The notes beneath the pieces were generated by a model that did no database searches, was not told the DNA's origin, and was given only the letters and a program-made list of their open reading frames with translations. 64,000 nt of DNA. Origin: Mycobacterium dioxanotrophicus (GTDB lineage: Bacteria > Actinomycetota > Actinomycetes > Mycobacteriales > Mycobacteriaceae). Location: the NCBI RefSeq assembly GCF_002157835.1, contig NZ_CP020809.1, positions 6,572,001 through 6,636,000 of the forward strand. Reading direction: 5' to 3'. Below, piece by piece: positions 18,051 to 30,135 of this stretch. Positions within the stretch are counted from its first letter, which is position 1; every line of letters begins with the position of its first letter. The translations under genes and the position numbers were made by a program.

Positions 18051-19051
18051 TTCGCTCCCACACTCACCTCGAGCTCGGCCGTGATCCGCTCAGCGGTCCA
18101 CGGCGCCAACAAAAATCCATTGCGGCCGTGCCCGGCCGCCACCAGCGTGCGGTCGTCGAGCCGTTCGACGACCGGCAGTCCGTCAGGTGTCATGGGCCGC
18201 AATCCGGCCGCAGTCTCGGCCAGCTCGTACTCGCCGAGCGCCGGCATCACGGCACACGCATCGTCGAGCAGGTCACGTACGCCGGTGACCACCGGCGCGG
18301 TGTCGCGACCATGCTCGTACTGGGTGGCGCCGACGACGACACCGTCGGCACGCGGCACCAGGTATACCGGGCGGCCGTGCACGCGGGCCCGGACCACGCG
18401 GGTCGGCACGGGCATGCAGCCCTTGCGCCACCGCAGCCGCAGCACCTCGCCCTTGACCGGGCGCACCGGCAGGCCGGGCCACAGCCGTGGAGCGTCGATG
18501 CCGTTGGCGATGACGCGCTGCTCGGCGTCGACTTCGTCGAGCGAATCCACCGCGGGCGCCCACTGCACCCCCAGCTCCCGACAGTGCGCGGTCAAGCCTT
18601 CCACGACCGCGCGGTTGTCCACCGCGAGTTCGGTCGTCGCCAGGAAGCCGTGCCGGATGCCCTGAGCCAGCAGCGGTTCCACGTCGCGGGCAGCCGTCGT
18701 CGGCTCGACCGGATGTCCCTGCGCGGCCAGCCAGTCGGCGACGGTCCGCAGGTCGGCGACATCAGCCCGGTCGACGGCGACCACGAGCGATTCCCGTGCG
18801 GTGACCACCTCGGGCGGCAGCCCGTCGAGGAAGTCCGTGTGCCACAGCCGCAGCGATTCCAGGCCGATCTGCAGTAACCGCTCCTCGCCGGGCCAACCCT
18901 CGCTGTGCGGGGCGATCATGCCGCCGGCCACCCAGGAGGCGCCGCGCTCGACGCTGGCGTGCAGCGTCACCGACCAGCCGGCCAGCGCCGCCCGGCGGGC
19001 GACGGACAGCCCGATGACGCCGCCGCCGATGACGGATAGTGGTGGGGCCAT
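18047..19051 (-). CDS. thiO: glycine oxidase ThiO
   Basis: A 334-residue FAD enzyme that oxidises glycine to dehydroglycine for thiazole synthesis. N-terminal FAD motif VIGGGVIGLSVARRAALAG; C-terminal DAO-family LVAAGHGRNGFLLAPWTAERI. ATG 19051 is preceded by GGAGGAG, which lies just after the riboswitch, so the ribosome site is in position to be masked. First gene of the thiOSG operon. Confidence 0.94.
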
Positions 19052-19059
19052 TTCATCTC

Positions 19060-19152
19060 CTCCCTTCGCCGGCATGACCCGGATCAGGTGTGACGGTAAG
19101 GGCTGGTACGTATGCCCACTCTCAGCCCCCGCTCCCGGGACTCCCGTGTTGC
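19060..19152 (-). promoter_or_regulatory. TPP riboswitch (THI element)
   Basis: On the minus strand the leader of thiO contains the conserved TPP aptamer elements in order: ACGGGAG (about 19149), GGGGCTGAGAG (P3/J region), CAGCCCTTACC, ACACCTGATCCGGGT and ATGCCGGCGAAGGGA (ending near 19062). The Shine-Dalgarno GGAGGAG follows directly, which suits translational control. Excess thiamine diphosphate should shut off thiOSG. Confidence 0.93.
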
Positions 19153-19180
19153 CTGTTCACCATACTCGGAGCCGAGGCAC

Positions 19181-19186
19181 TACCGT
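19181..19186 (+). promoter_or_regulatory. -10 box of thiE, leaderless
   Basis: TACCGT (TANNNT type) lies 6 nt before the GTG at 19193 and there is no Shine-Dalgarno. The transcript probably starts at or near the initiation codon, so thiE lies outside riboswitch control. The promoter is about 30 bp from the divergent thiO leader. Confidence 0.5.
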
Positions 19187-19192
19187 CGCGGT

Positions 19193-19864
19193 GTGCAACA
19201 ACCTGCCGACCGACTCGCCCAATCCGCGCTGTACCTGTGCACCGATGCCCGCCGTGAGCGCGGTGACCTGGCCGAATTCGCCGACGCCGCACTGGCGGGC
19301 GGGGTGGATCTGATCCAGCTGCGCGACAAGGGCTCCGCCGGCGAGCGACAGTTCGGGCCGTTGGAGGCACGCCAGGAGCTCGACGCCCTTGAGGTGCTCG
19401 CCGACGCCGCCCGCAGGCACGGCGCCCTGCTGGCCGTCAACGACCGCGCCGACATCGCGCTGGCGGCCGGGGCCGACGTGCTGCACCTGGGCCAGGACGA
19501 TCTGCCGCTGCCGATGGCGCGCGGCATCATCGGGACGCGTCCGGTGATCGGCCGCTCGACTCACGACGCCGAACAGGTGGCCGCGGCCATCGAAGAACCC
19601 GTCGACTACTTCTGCGTCGGCCCGTGCTGGCCCACCCCCACCAAGCCGGGGCGCACGGCACCCGGGCTCGAGCTGGTGCGGGCCACCGCGGCGCTGAACC
19701 CGGACAAGCCGTGGTTCGCGATCGGCGGTATCGACGCGCAACGGCTGCCCGAGGTGCTGGCCGCCGGCGCCCGCCGCGTCGTGGTGGTCCGTGCCATCAC
19801 TGCGGCCGAGGACCCGCGGGCCGCCGCCGAAGAACTGAAGTCAGCGCTTACTGAGGGTCGATGA
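19193..19864 (+). CDS. thiE: thiamine phosphate synthase ThiE
   Basis: A 223-residue TIM-barrel enzyme joining HMP diphosphate and thiazole phosphate to thiamine phosphate. Motifs: [70 protein letters not shown] and WFAIGGID. The GTG at 19193 is chosen by domain length and the nearby -10 box. The family usually has VGPIFPTxTK; here it is [10 protein letters not shown], common in actinobacteria. The 3' end overlaps the convergent Nudix gene by 17 bp. Confidence 0.94.
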   Translation: MQQPADRLAQSALYLCTDARRERGDLAEFADAALAGGVDLIQLRDKGSAGERQFGPLEARQELDALEVLADAARRHGALLAVNDRADIALAAGADVLHLGQDDLPLPMARGIIGTRPVIGRSTHDAEQVAAAIEEPVDYFCVGPCWPTPTKPGRTAPGLELVRATAALNPDKPWFAIGGIDAQRLPEVLAAGARRVVVVRAITAAEDPRAAAEELKSALTEGR

Positions 19865-20411
19865 CCAGCAGCGGGATGGTGGCCGTGACCTCCCGCAGCC
19901 GCTGCCAGCTGGCCGCGAAACCGGGGTGCAGCGGCAGCTCGGCCACCTGATCCTCGGCCACCCAGCGCAGCTCGGAGCTCTCGCGGTTGGGGATGGTGTC
20001 CAACGGTTCTGGCGCGTCAGCAATCACGGTGGTGTAGGTCCACTGGGTGCCACCGGACCCGACCACCTCGGCGGTCACGACCGTGGTCCGCACGGTCAGT
20101 TGCGTCCCGGAGAGCCCGGCCTCCTCGTTCGCTTCGCGCACGGCGGCCTGCTCGGCGGTCTCGTGGCTGTCGCGGGCGCCGCCCGGCAGCGCCCACGTCC
20201 CGCCTTGATGACTCCATGGGGCCCTGTGCTGCAACAACACCGCGGCCGATCCGTCAGGCCGAGGCGCTCGCAGCAGTAACCCGGCCGCACCGTGCCGGCC
20301 CCAGAACCGCGCGCCGCTGTCGGACACCACCCATCCGTCACCGTCGCCACGCACTCGTACAGGATAGGGAACATGCCCGGTTTCGGGGGTTCCTGATTCC
20401 GGGCGAGCCAT
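19848..20411 (-). CDS. mutT3: Nudix hydrolase (MutT3-like)
   Basis: A 187-residue Nudix protein. The Nudix box is intact: [24 protein letters not shown] at about residues 67-90, fitting GX5EX7REUXEEXGU. Relatives hydrolyse 8-oxo-dGTP or other nucleoside diphosphate derivatives. Position between thiE and glnX matches M. tuberculosis mutT3 (Rv0413), the basis for the symbol. ATG 20411 starts MARPESG; longer in-frame starts would cross the glnX promoter. Confidence 0.85.
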   Translation of the reverse strand: MARPESGTPETGHVPYPVRVRGDGDGWVVSDSGARFWGRHGAAGLLLRAPRPDGSAAVLLQHRAPWSHQGGTWALPGGARDSHETAEQAAVREANEEAGLSGTQLTVRTTVVTAEVVGSGGTQWTYTTVIADAPEPLDTIPNRESSELRWVAEDQVAELPLHPGFAASWQRLREVTATIPLLVIDPQ

Positions 20412-20481
20412 CCCGCGAACTCTTAGACTTCTTTTATAGAGTTGGGACAGCCGTACGACAGCCGGAAAGGTCCGCGCGCAG

Positions 20482-21801
20482 GTGACTGTGGAGTTGGCAC
20501 ATCCGTCGACCGAGCCGCTCGCGTCCCGGTCGCCGACGACTCCTGCCCATCCGCGCTGGTGGTTTCTGTGGACGACACCGGGGCGCATCCTGACCATCGG
20601 GCTCGTGCTGTCGGGACTGGTCATCGTCAGCGCCTTCGCGACCTCCACCACCATCAACCACCGGCAGCAGGCGCTGACCACCGTGCTCGACCACACCGAA
20701 CCGCTGTCCTTCGCCGCCGGTCAGCTCTACACCACGCTGTCGGTGGCCGACGCCGCCGCGGCCACCGCATTCATCTCGGGTGCAGAGCCGCGTGACGTCC
20801 GGCAGCGCTACGAACAGGCGATCACCGAAGCGTCCGTCGCGGTCACCCGGGCCTCGAGCGGCCTCACCGACGAACCGCTGGTCCAGCTGCTGGGCCGCAT
20901 CAACGCCCGGCTCGCCGTGTACACCGGACTGGTGGAAACCGCGCGTACCAACAACCGGGCCGGCAACCCTGTCGGGTCGTCGTATCTGTCGGAGGCCTCG
21001 TCGCTGATGCAGACGCTGATCCTGCCGGACGCGCAGCGGCTCTACGAGCAGACCTCGGCCCGCGTCGACGCCGAGACCACGGCCTCCACCCGGATCCCGG
21101 CGCCGGTGGTGCTGGCGGTGTTGGCGACGTTGATGTTCGGGGCGTTCGCCAACCGCTGGCTGGCGCGACGGACCCGGCGCCGGGTCAACATCGGCTTCGT
21201 CGCGGGTGGGATGGCCGTTCTGATCATGCTGATCTGGGTGATGACGGCGCTGGTGATCTCCACGTCGGACAGCCGCAGCGCCAAGGTCACGGCCGCCGAC
21301 TCCCTCAAGACCGTGACCAACCTGGCCATCACCGCCCAGCAGGCCCGGGCCGACGAGACGTTGGCGCTGATCCGCCGCGGCGACGAGAACCTGCGCAAGC
21401 AGTCCTACTACCAGCGCATCGACATGATGCACGAGCAACTCGCGGCCTACCTGGCTCGTGACAACGGTATGGACAAAACCGATCTGGCCGACGCCGATCA
21501 GTTGCTGACCCGCTGGCGTGCCGCCGACGACCGGATCAACGCCTACATCGCGGTCGGCAACTACCAGGCCGCCACCCAGGTGGCGCTGGGCACCAGCGAG
21601 GACGATTCCACCCCCGCGTTCGACAAGCTCGACGACGCGCTGTCCAAAGGCATCCAACAAAGCCGTAACCAGTTGCGCAACGACATCGTCAACGCCCGCC
21701 GCGTGCTCTCGGGCGCGACGGTCGGCGCCGCGGTGCTGAGCGTGGCCGCTGCGGTGGCGGTGGCGTTGGGGTTGTGGCCGCGACTCAGTGAGTACCGGTA
21801 A
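20482..21801 (+). CDS. glnX: GlnX, transmembrane partner of GlnH and PknG
   Basis: A 439-residue membrane protein with hydrophobic helices at about 35-55, 205-225, 245-265 and 410-430, and two long extracytoplasmic helical segments between them. In mycobacteria GlnX is reported to relay amino acid (Asp/Glu) sensing by GlnH to the kinase PknG. It is first of the glnX-glnH-pknG operon, separated from glnH by 5 bp. GTG 20482 is used; GTG 20488 is an alternative. An AT-rich TTTATAGA stretch near 20433 may be the -10 region. Confidence 0.88.
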   Translation: MTVELAHPSTEPLASRSPTTPAHPRWWFLWTTPGRILTIGLVLSGLVIVSAFATSTTINHRQQALTTVLDHTEPLSFAAGQLYTTLSVADAAAATAFISGAEPRDVRQRYEQAITEASVAVTRASSGLTDEPLVQLLGRINARLAVYTGLVETARTNNRAGNPVGSSYLSEASSLMQTLILPDAQRLYEQTSARVDAETTASTRIPAPVVLAVLATLMFGAFANRWLARRTRRRVNIGFVAGGMAVLIMLIWVMTALVISTSDSRSAKVTAADSLKTVTNLAITAQQARADETLALIRRGDENLRKQSYYQRIDMMHEQLAAYLARDNGMDKTDLADADQLLTRWRAADDRINAYIAVGNYQAATQVALGTSEDDSTPAFDKLDDALSKGIQQSRNQLRNDIVNARRVLSGATVGAAVLSVAAAVAVALGLWPRLSEYR

Positions 21802-21806
21802 GCACG

Positions 21807-25036
<3,230 letters not shown>

Positions 25037-25473
25037 GCGCAGGTCGACGCGGATCAGACGGAACTGGTCACACCAGCCACACCAGTCCCTGCTCGGAAAC
25101 CGTGTGACGTCGCGCCCGCCTGTTAGCGAGAAAGTCGCGGAAACCGCCTCGCCTGCATCGCTTTTCACTTCAGAACCATCAGCGGAACCCCACCGGACTC
25201 GACAGCAACGCCAACCACATCCGTACCGAAATTTGCCGTGCCCGGCTGTTAGCGACAGTGTCGCTCGCAGCGCGGGCACACAACCAGTGGGGCAGAACCG
25301 ATCTGATGGTGCCAGACTGACGCACGGGACTGGCCCCCACGGGGCCCCTGGTGCCAGCGGTACTGATGCGGCGATTGTCGCTCCAGTGTCGCTAACAGGC
25401 GGGCAACTCGAGTTTCCCTTCCGCAGCCGGGACAGCTGTGACTGATGTGACTCCGGTCGAGAACAGTCGGCAC
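25037..25473. other. 437-bp intergenic region between convergent pknG and ackA, with three related repeats
   Basis: No convincing gene is seen. Three copies of a CTGTTAGCGA-centred repeat lie at 25113-25140, 25239-25279 and 25366-25406. A small CTGGTCACACCAG hairpin is present just after pknG. The region may hold the terminators of both genes. Confidence 0.6.
25113..25406. repeat. three copies of a CTGTTAGCGA repeat, third copy inverted
   Basis: Copy 1: GCCCGCCTGTTAGCGAGA at 25113-25130. Copy 2: GTGCCCGGCTGTTAGCGACA at 25239-25258, continuing GTGTCGCT and closing with CGGGCAC, so it folds on itself (AGCGAC/GTCGCT and GTGCCCG/CGGGCAC). Copy 3, reversed: TGTCGCTAACAGGCGGGCAA around 25387-25406. 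Copies 1 and 3 share 16 bp exactly and could pair over about 280 bp. Confidence 0.7.
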
Positions 25474-26670
25474 CTAAGCGGTGCGGACCACCTGGACGCA
25501 CGCGCGGGCGATGGCCAGTTCCTCATCGGTCGGAATCACCAGCACAGTGACCGGTGACGACTCGGCAGAGATGCGCCGAGGCTGCCGCGACGGGCTCTCG
25601 TTGAGCTCGGGGTCGAGTTCGATGCCCAATGCGGCCAGCCCGCTCAGCGCATCGCGGCGGACGGCGGCGTCGTTCTCGCCCACCCCCGCGGTGAAGCTGA
25701 TGATGTCGGTCGTCCCGAGCACCGCAAGATAGGCGCCGACATACTTACGCAACCGGTGTATGTAGACGTCGTACGCCAATTGAGCTGCCGCATCGCCGTT
25801 TTCGATCAGCTCGTGCAGTTTGCGGAAGTCGTTCTCGCCGCCGAGTCCCAACAGCCCGGATCGGCGGTTGAGCATGGTGTCGATGTCCTCGATGGTCATG
25901 TCGGCCGTGCGGCACAGATAGCCCACGATACCGGGATCGATGTCGCCACTGCGGGTGCCCATCACGAGCCCCTCCAGCGGGGTGAGCCCCATCGAGGTGT
26001 CGACCGCACGACCGTCGGCCACCGCCGAGGCCGATGCGCCGTTACCGAGATGCAGCACAATCTGATTCACCGAATCGTAAGGCCGCTCGATGAAATCCGC
26101 GGCCTGCCGGCTCACGTACTCGTGTGAGGTGCCGTGGAACCCGTAGCGCCGGATGTGCCATTTTTCCGCGACATCGTGCTCGATGGCGTAGGTGGCCGCG
26201 GCGGCAGGCAGATCGTGAAAGAACGCGGTGTCGAACACCGCGATGTGCGGGACGCCGGGCAGGATGCGCCGAGACACGTCGATTCCGACCATCGCCGGCG
26301 GATTGTGAAGCGGCGCAAGCGGAGCGAGCTCTTCGAGCTTGGACATCATCGCGTCATCGATCACGGCCGGCCGATAGAACGTCTTGCCGCCATGCACCAC
26401 GCGGTGCCCGACCGCCACGAGGTCGAGGTCGTCGAGGTGCAGGCCCGCTTCCGCGGACAGTTCGAACGCCAGCCGCAGCGCCGCATCGTGATCGGCGACC
26501 CGGCCCTCGCGGCGCAGCGTGCGCTCGCCCACCTTCAACGTCGCGGTCGACGAGTCCTCGCCGATGCGCTCGACCATGCCGTTGGCCAGCTGCTGTCCCG
26601 AATCAGGTTGGATCAGCTGGTATTTCACCGACGACGAGCCGGAGTTAATCACCAGCACCGTGTCGGTCAT
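25474..26670 (-). CDS. ackA: acetate kinase
   Basis: A 398-residue ASKHA enzyme interconverting acetyl phosphate + ADP and acetate + ATP. Motifs: [64 protein letters not shown] and FTAGVGEN. Normal length. It follows pta after a 48-bp gap made mostly of two copies of the GCGAGGAGC repeat, which supply its Shine-Dalgarno. Last gene of the permease, aminotransferase, pta, ackA series. Confidence 0.97.
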   Translation of the reverse strand: MTDTVLVINSGSSSVKYQLIQPDSGQQLANGMVERIGEDSSTATLKVGERTLRREGRVADHDAALRLAFELSAEAGLHLDDLDLVAVGHRVVHGGKTFYRPAVIDDAMMSKLEELAPLAPLHNPPAMVGIDVSRRILPGVPHIAVFDTAFFHDLPAAAATYAIEHDVAEKWHIRRYGFHGTSHEYVSRQAADFIERPYDSVNQIVLHLGNGASASAVADGRAVDTSMGLTPLEGLVMGTRSGDIDPGIVGYLCRTADMTIEDIDTMLNRRSGLLGLGGENDFRKLHELIENGDAAAQLAYDVYIHRLRKYVGAYLAVLGTTDIISFTAGVGENDAAVRRDALSGLAALGIELDPELNESPSRQPRRISAESSPVTVLVIPTDEELAIARACVQVVRTA

Positions 26671-26672
26671 CC

Positions 26673-26722
26673 AATTGCTCCTCGCGTGCGCGTCATCTTT
26701 TTGCTCCTCGCGTCCGCGTCAT
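26673..26722 (-). repeat. two copies of the dispersed GCGAGGAGC repeat in the pta-ackA gap
   Basis: On the minus strand GCGGACGCGAGGAGCAA (26722-26701) and GCGCACGCGAGGAGCAATT (26694-26673), each preceded by ATGAC. The second provides GAGGAG about 6 nt before the ackA ATG, and the first overlaps the pta stop. Confidence 0.8.
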
Positions 26723-28833
26723 GACACCCCTTGCGCCTGGATCGCGGTGATCGCGACCGTGTTGACGATGTCCTCGACCAACGCACCCCGCGACAGATCG
26801 TTGACGGGCTTGTTGAGGCCCTGCAGCACCGGACCGATCGCGATGGCGCCCGCGGACCGCTGCACGGCCTTGTAAGTGTTGTTGCCGGTGTTGAGATCCG
26901 GGAAGATCAGCACCGTGGCCCGGCCCGCCACCGCGGAATCCGGCATCTTGGTGATCGCGACGGATGGCTCCACGGCGGCGTCGTACTGGATCGGACCCTC
27001 GACCAGCAGATCCGGCTCGCGTTGCCGCACCAATTCGGTTGCCGCCCTGACCTTGTCGACATCAGCTCCGGTTCCCGAAGTGCCCGTCGAGTAGGACAGC
27101 ATAGCCACCCGCGGCTCGATGCCGAACTGTGCGGCGGTGCGTGCCGAGGAAATGGCGATGTCGGCCAGCTGCTCGGAGGTGGGATCCGGCACGATCGCGC
27201 AGTCACCGTAGGCCAGCACCTTGTCGGCCAGGCACATCAGAAAGATGCTCGATACCGTCGAGATACCGGGCGCAGTGCGGATGATCTCGAACGCCGGCCG
27301 CACGGTGTGCGCAGTGGTGTGGGCCGCGCCGGACACCATGCCGTCCACCATGTTGTTGTGAACCAGCATGGTGCCGAAATAGGACACGTCGTGGATGGTC
27401 TCGCGGGCCTGCTCGACGGTGATGCCCTTCTTGCGGCGCAGTTCGGCATACTGCTCGGCGAACTGGTCGCACAGCTCGCTGGTGCGCGGATCGAGGACGA
27501 TGGCCGCATCGATGTTCACGCCGAGTTCGGCTGCGCGGGAACGGACCTGGTTTTCCTCACCGAGGATGGTCAGATCGGCCACACTGCGCCGCAACAGCCG
27601 GCCCGCGGCCTTGAGGATACGGTCATCGGTGCCCTCGGGTAGCACGATGCGTTTGCGGTCGGAGCGGGCCCGGTCGAGCAGCTGATAGGTGAACATCTGC
27701 GGCGTCGTCACCGCCGGGATCGGGATGCTCAGTTGCGCCAGCAGATCGTTGACGTCGACGTACTTGTCCATCAGGGCCAGCGCGGTGTCGATCTTGCGCT
27801 GAGCCTTCGCGGTCACGCGGCCCCGGGCACCGGCGACCCGGCTCGCGGTCTCGAACGTGCCGTACTTGGTGGCCACGATCGGCAACCGCAGCCCCAGCCC
27901 CTCGACCAGAGCCGCGATCGACGGATGCAGATCGAGCCCGCCGTTGAGAATGATGCATGACAACGACGGGAAGCCTTCCGCGGCATGGGCACTCACCACT
28001 GCGAGTACCACGTCGGATCGGTCACCCGGTGTCACCACCGCGACGCCCTCGGTCAGCCGCTCCAACACATGCTCGGCGGTCATACCGGCCACGAGCACGC
28101 CCATCGCCTCACGGGACAACAGCGCCGGATCACCGGCGATCACCGTGCCGTCCACTGCCACCTGCAGTTCAGCCACCGAGGGTGCGACCAGCAGCGGTTC
28201 CTCGGGCAACACGTAGGCCGGCGGGCCCAGCGGTTTGAGGGCATCGGCCACCGCGGTGAGTTGGGCCGGATCGCACCGGTTGGCGACCACGGCCGCGGCG
28301 TGCGCGTGCTGGTGATTCAGTTCGGCCAGGCACACCTCGACGACGTGTGCGACCTCCTCTGGCGTGCGGTCGGCGGCCTTGACCGCGAGCACCACAGGGG
28401 CGCCCAGGTTCACCGCGATGCGCGCGTTCATGCTCAGCTCGCTGGGGGTGGCGACGTCGGTGTAGTCACTGCCGACGATCAGTACCGCGTCGCACCGATC
28501 GGCGACGCGGTGGAACCGGTCGACGATCTCGGCGATCGCGGCGTCGGGATCCTCATGCACCTGCTGGTAGCCGACGCCGACGCAATCCTCGTACGGCAGA
28601 CCGGCCGTGGCACCGGCCAACAGCAGTTCGAGGATGTAGTCGCGGTCCTCGGACCCATTTCCCGAGTCGCTTCGCTCCTGCCCTCCGACGAGGCGCGTGA
28701 TGGGCCGGAACACCCCGACCCGGGGCACGGTCGCCGCGAGCCGGTGCAGGATCCCCAGCGCAATGGTCGACTTACCGGTATCCCCCTCGGGCGAGGCTAC
28801 ATAGATCGCGGTCGCGATGTTCCCATCCGGCAC
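26719..28833 (-). CDS. pta: phosphate acetyltransferase
   Basis: A 704-residue three-part Pta. The N-terminal P-loop-like DRTGG-related region has ASPEGDTGKSTIALGIL (about 10-27). A middle DRTGG domain spans about 225-340. The catalytic phosphotransacetylase domain begins near 380 (RIVLPEGTDDRILKAAGRLL) with MVSGAAHTTAHTVRPAFEII and MLSYSTGTSG. It converts acetyl-CoA and phosphate to acetyl phosphate. GTG 28833 lies 19 bp after the aminotransferase stop, so the two are likely one transcript. In M. tuberculosis pta follows fgd1; here accessory genes intervene. Confidence 0.95.
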   Translation of the reverse strand: MPDGNIATAIYVASPEGDTGKSTIALGILHRLAATVPRVGVFRPITRLVGGQERSDSGNGSEDRDYILELLLAGATAGLPYEDCVGVGYQQVHEDPDAAIAEIVDRFHRVADRCDAVLIVGSDYTDVATPSELSMNARIAVNLGAPVVLAVKAADRTPEEVAHVVEVCLAELNHQHAHAAAVVANRCDPAQLTAVADALKPLGPPAYVLPEEPLLVAPSVAELQVAVDGTVIAGDPALLSREAMGVLVAGMTAEHVLERLTEGVAVVTPGDRSDVVLAVVSAHAAEGFPSLSCIILNGGLDLHPSIAALVEGLGLRLPIVATKYGTFETASRVAGARGRVTAKAQRKIDTALALMDKYVDVNDLLAQLSIPIPAVTTPQMFTYQLLDRARSDRKRIVLPEGTDDRILKAAGRLLRRSVADLTILGEENQVRSRAAELGVNIDAAIVLDPRTSELCDQFAEQYAELRRKKGITVEQARETIHDVSYFGTMLVHNNMVDGMVSGAAHTTAHTVRPAFEIIRTAPGISTVSSIFLMCLADKVLAYGDCAIVPDPTSEQLADIAISSARTAAQFGIEPRVAMLSYSTGTSGTGADVDKVRAATELVRQREPDLLVEGPIQYDAAVEPSVAITKMPDSAVAGRATVLIFPDLNTGNNTYKAVQRSAGAIAIGPVLQGLNKPVNDLSRGALVEDIVNTVAITAIQAQGVS

Positions 28834-28852
28834 CGCTCCAGCATTCCCTAGA

Positions 28853-30112
28853 TCACGACAGTTCCGCCACCGCGCCCGCGAACTCCGTGCAGAACCAGTC
28901 CACGTCGGACATCGCGAACACCAGCGGCGGGCGCACCTTGAGCACGTTGCCGTCGCTGCCGCACACCGAGATCAGCACGTGCCGGTCCCGCATCGCGTTG
29001 ACGAGGTCGTGGGCCCCGACGCGGTCCGGGGCACCCTGGGCAGTGACAATCTCGACACCCACGTAGAGCCCGCAGCCGCGCACCTCACCTATGCGGGGAT
29101 GGTCGGCGCCGATCCGGGCGATCTCGTCGCGCAGCGCGGTGCCGACCCGGGCGGCGTTGTCGATCAGGTTCTCGTCCTCGATCACATCGAGGACGGCGGC
29201 CGCGGCGGCCATGGACACCGGATTTCCGCCGAACGTGTTGAAATACGGCACGCCCCGGGCAAAGGTCTGCAACACGTGACCGCGCGCAGCCATCGCGGCG
29301 ACCGGCAGCCCGTTGGCCATCGGTTTGCCCATCGTGACCAGATCGGGCACCACACCGTGGCGATCAAAGCCCCACATGCCCTCGCCGGTCCGGCCGAACC
29401 CGGGCTGCACCTCGTCGGCGATGAACACCCCGCCCGCCGCGCGCACCGCCTCCACCGCCGGGGCCAGCACTGTGGGATCCGGGAAGATCCCGTCGGAAGC
29501 GAAGATCGTGTCGACGATCAGGCAGCTCACGCCGTGGCCCGAATCCTGCAGATCGTCGATCGCCGCTGCAACATCGAGGGTCTGAGCCGATACCGTGCGC
29601 ACATGCGGCCCGACGACGGTGGCTCCGCCCAGCGATGGTGAAATCGCCGTCACGGCTTCGGTATTGCCGTGATAGGCGTCGCTGGTCACGATGACCCCCC
29701 GGGCCCCGGAGTGCATCTGGGCCACCCGCAGGGCGAGATCGTTGGCCTCCGAGCCGGTACATGCGTACATCACCTGGTCCACGGCGGACGGCATGGTGGC
29801 GAGCAGGCGGCGCGAGTAGTCGACGATGCCTTCGTGCAGATAACGGGTGTGGGTGTTGAGCGTCTGCATCTGACGTGTCACCGCATCGACCACATGCGGG
29901 TGACAATGCCCGACACTGACGACGTTGTTGTAGGCATCCAGATATCGGGCCCCGTCGGCGTCGAACAGGTGGCTGCCCTGACCACGAACCAGATGTACCG
30001 GCCGTTCATAGAACAGCCGGTACGCCGGTCCCAGCATCCGGGTACGGTCCGCGATCAGGGATTCCGTCTCCGGATCGGTCGCCGGACCGCCGGAGTAGCT
30101 GTTGGAATCCAT
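28853..30112 (-). CDS. class III PLP aminotransferase / ethanolamine-phosphate phospho-lyase-like
   Basis: A 419-residue fold-type I PLP enzyme. Schiff-base Lys263 (TMGKPMANG), Asp233 (FIADEVQPGFGR) and phosphate loop (CTGSEANDLAL) are intact. The stretch YLDAYNNVVSVGHCHPHVV...LNTHTRYLH resembles the AGXT2L/ethanolamine-phosphate phospho-lyase branch, which yields acetaldehyde, ammonia and phosphate, more than GABA or ornithine aminotransferases (recognised by eye). It sits between an APC permease and pta-ackA, so its product may feed acetyl-CoA/acetyl phosphate. A true transaminase acting on an omega-amine is the main alternative. The start ATG 30112 has a weak Shine-Dalgarno. Confidence 0.8.
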   Translation of the reverse strand: MDSNSYSGGPATDPETESLIADRTRMLGPAYRLFYERPVHLVRGQGSHLFDADGARYLDAYNNVVSVGHCHPHVVDAVTRQMQTLNTHTRYLHEGIVDYSRRLLATMPSAVDQVMYACTGSEANDLALRVAQMHSGARGVIVTSDAYHGNTEAVTAISPSLGGATVVGPHVRTVSAQTLDVAAAIDDLQDSGHGVSCLIVDTIFASDGIFPDPTVLAPAVEAVRAAGGVFIADEVQPGFGRTGEGMWGFDRHGVVPDLVTMGKPMANGLPVAAMAARGHVLQTFARGVPYFNTFGGNPVSMAAAAAVLDVIEDENLIDNAARVGTALRDEIARIGADHPRIGEVRGCGLYVGVEIVTAQGAPDRVGAHDLVNAMRDRHVLISVCGSDGNVLKVRPPLVFAMSDVDWFCTEFAGAVAELS

Positions 30113-30135
30113 GATGTTGGAGAAGCCCTGTGCGT

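Noticed and set aside
20434..21660. 408-aa minus-strand open frame antisense to glnX
   Set aside because: Same shadow composition, and it would cover the conserved glnX gene and its promoter.
25110..25410. CRISPR array in the pknG-ackA gap
   Set aside because: Only three imperfect copies, one inverted, with unequal spacing and no cas genes.
28660..28700. Insertion of a small repeat in the pta N-terminal region (GGQERSDSGNGSEDRDY)
   Set aside because: It looks like extra linker sequence, but only one copy is present in the window so no repeat claim can be made.
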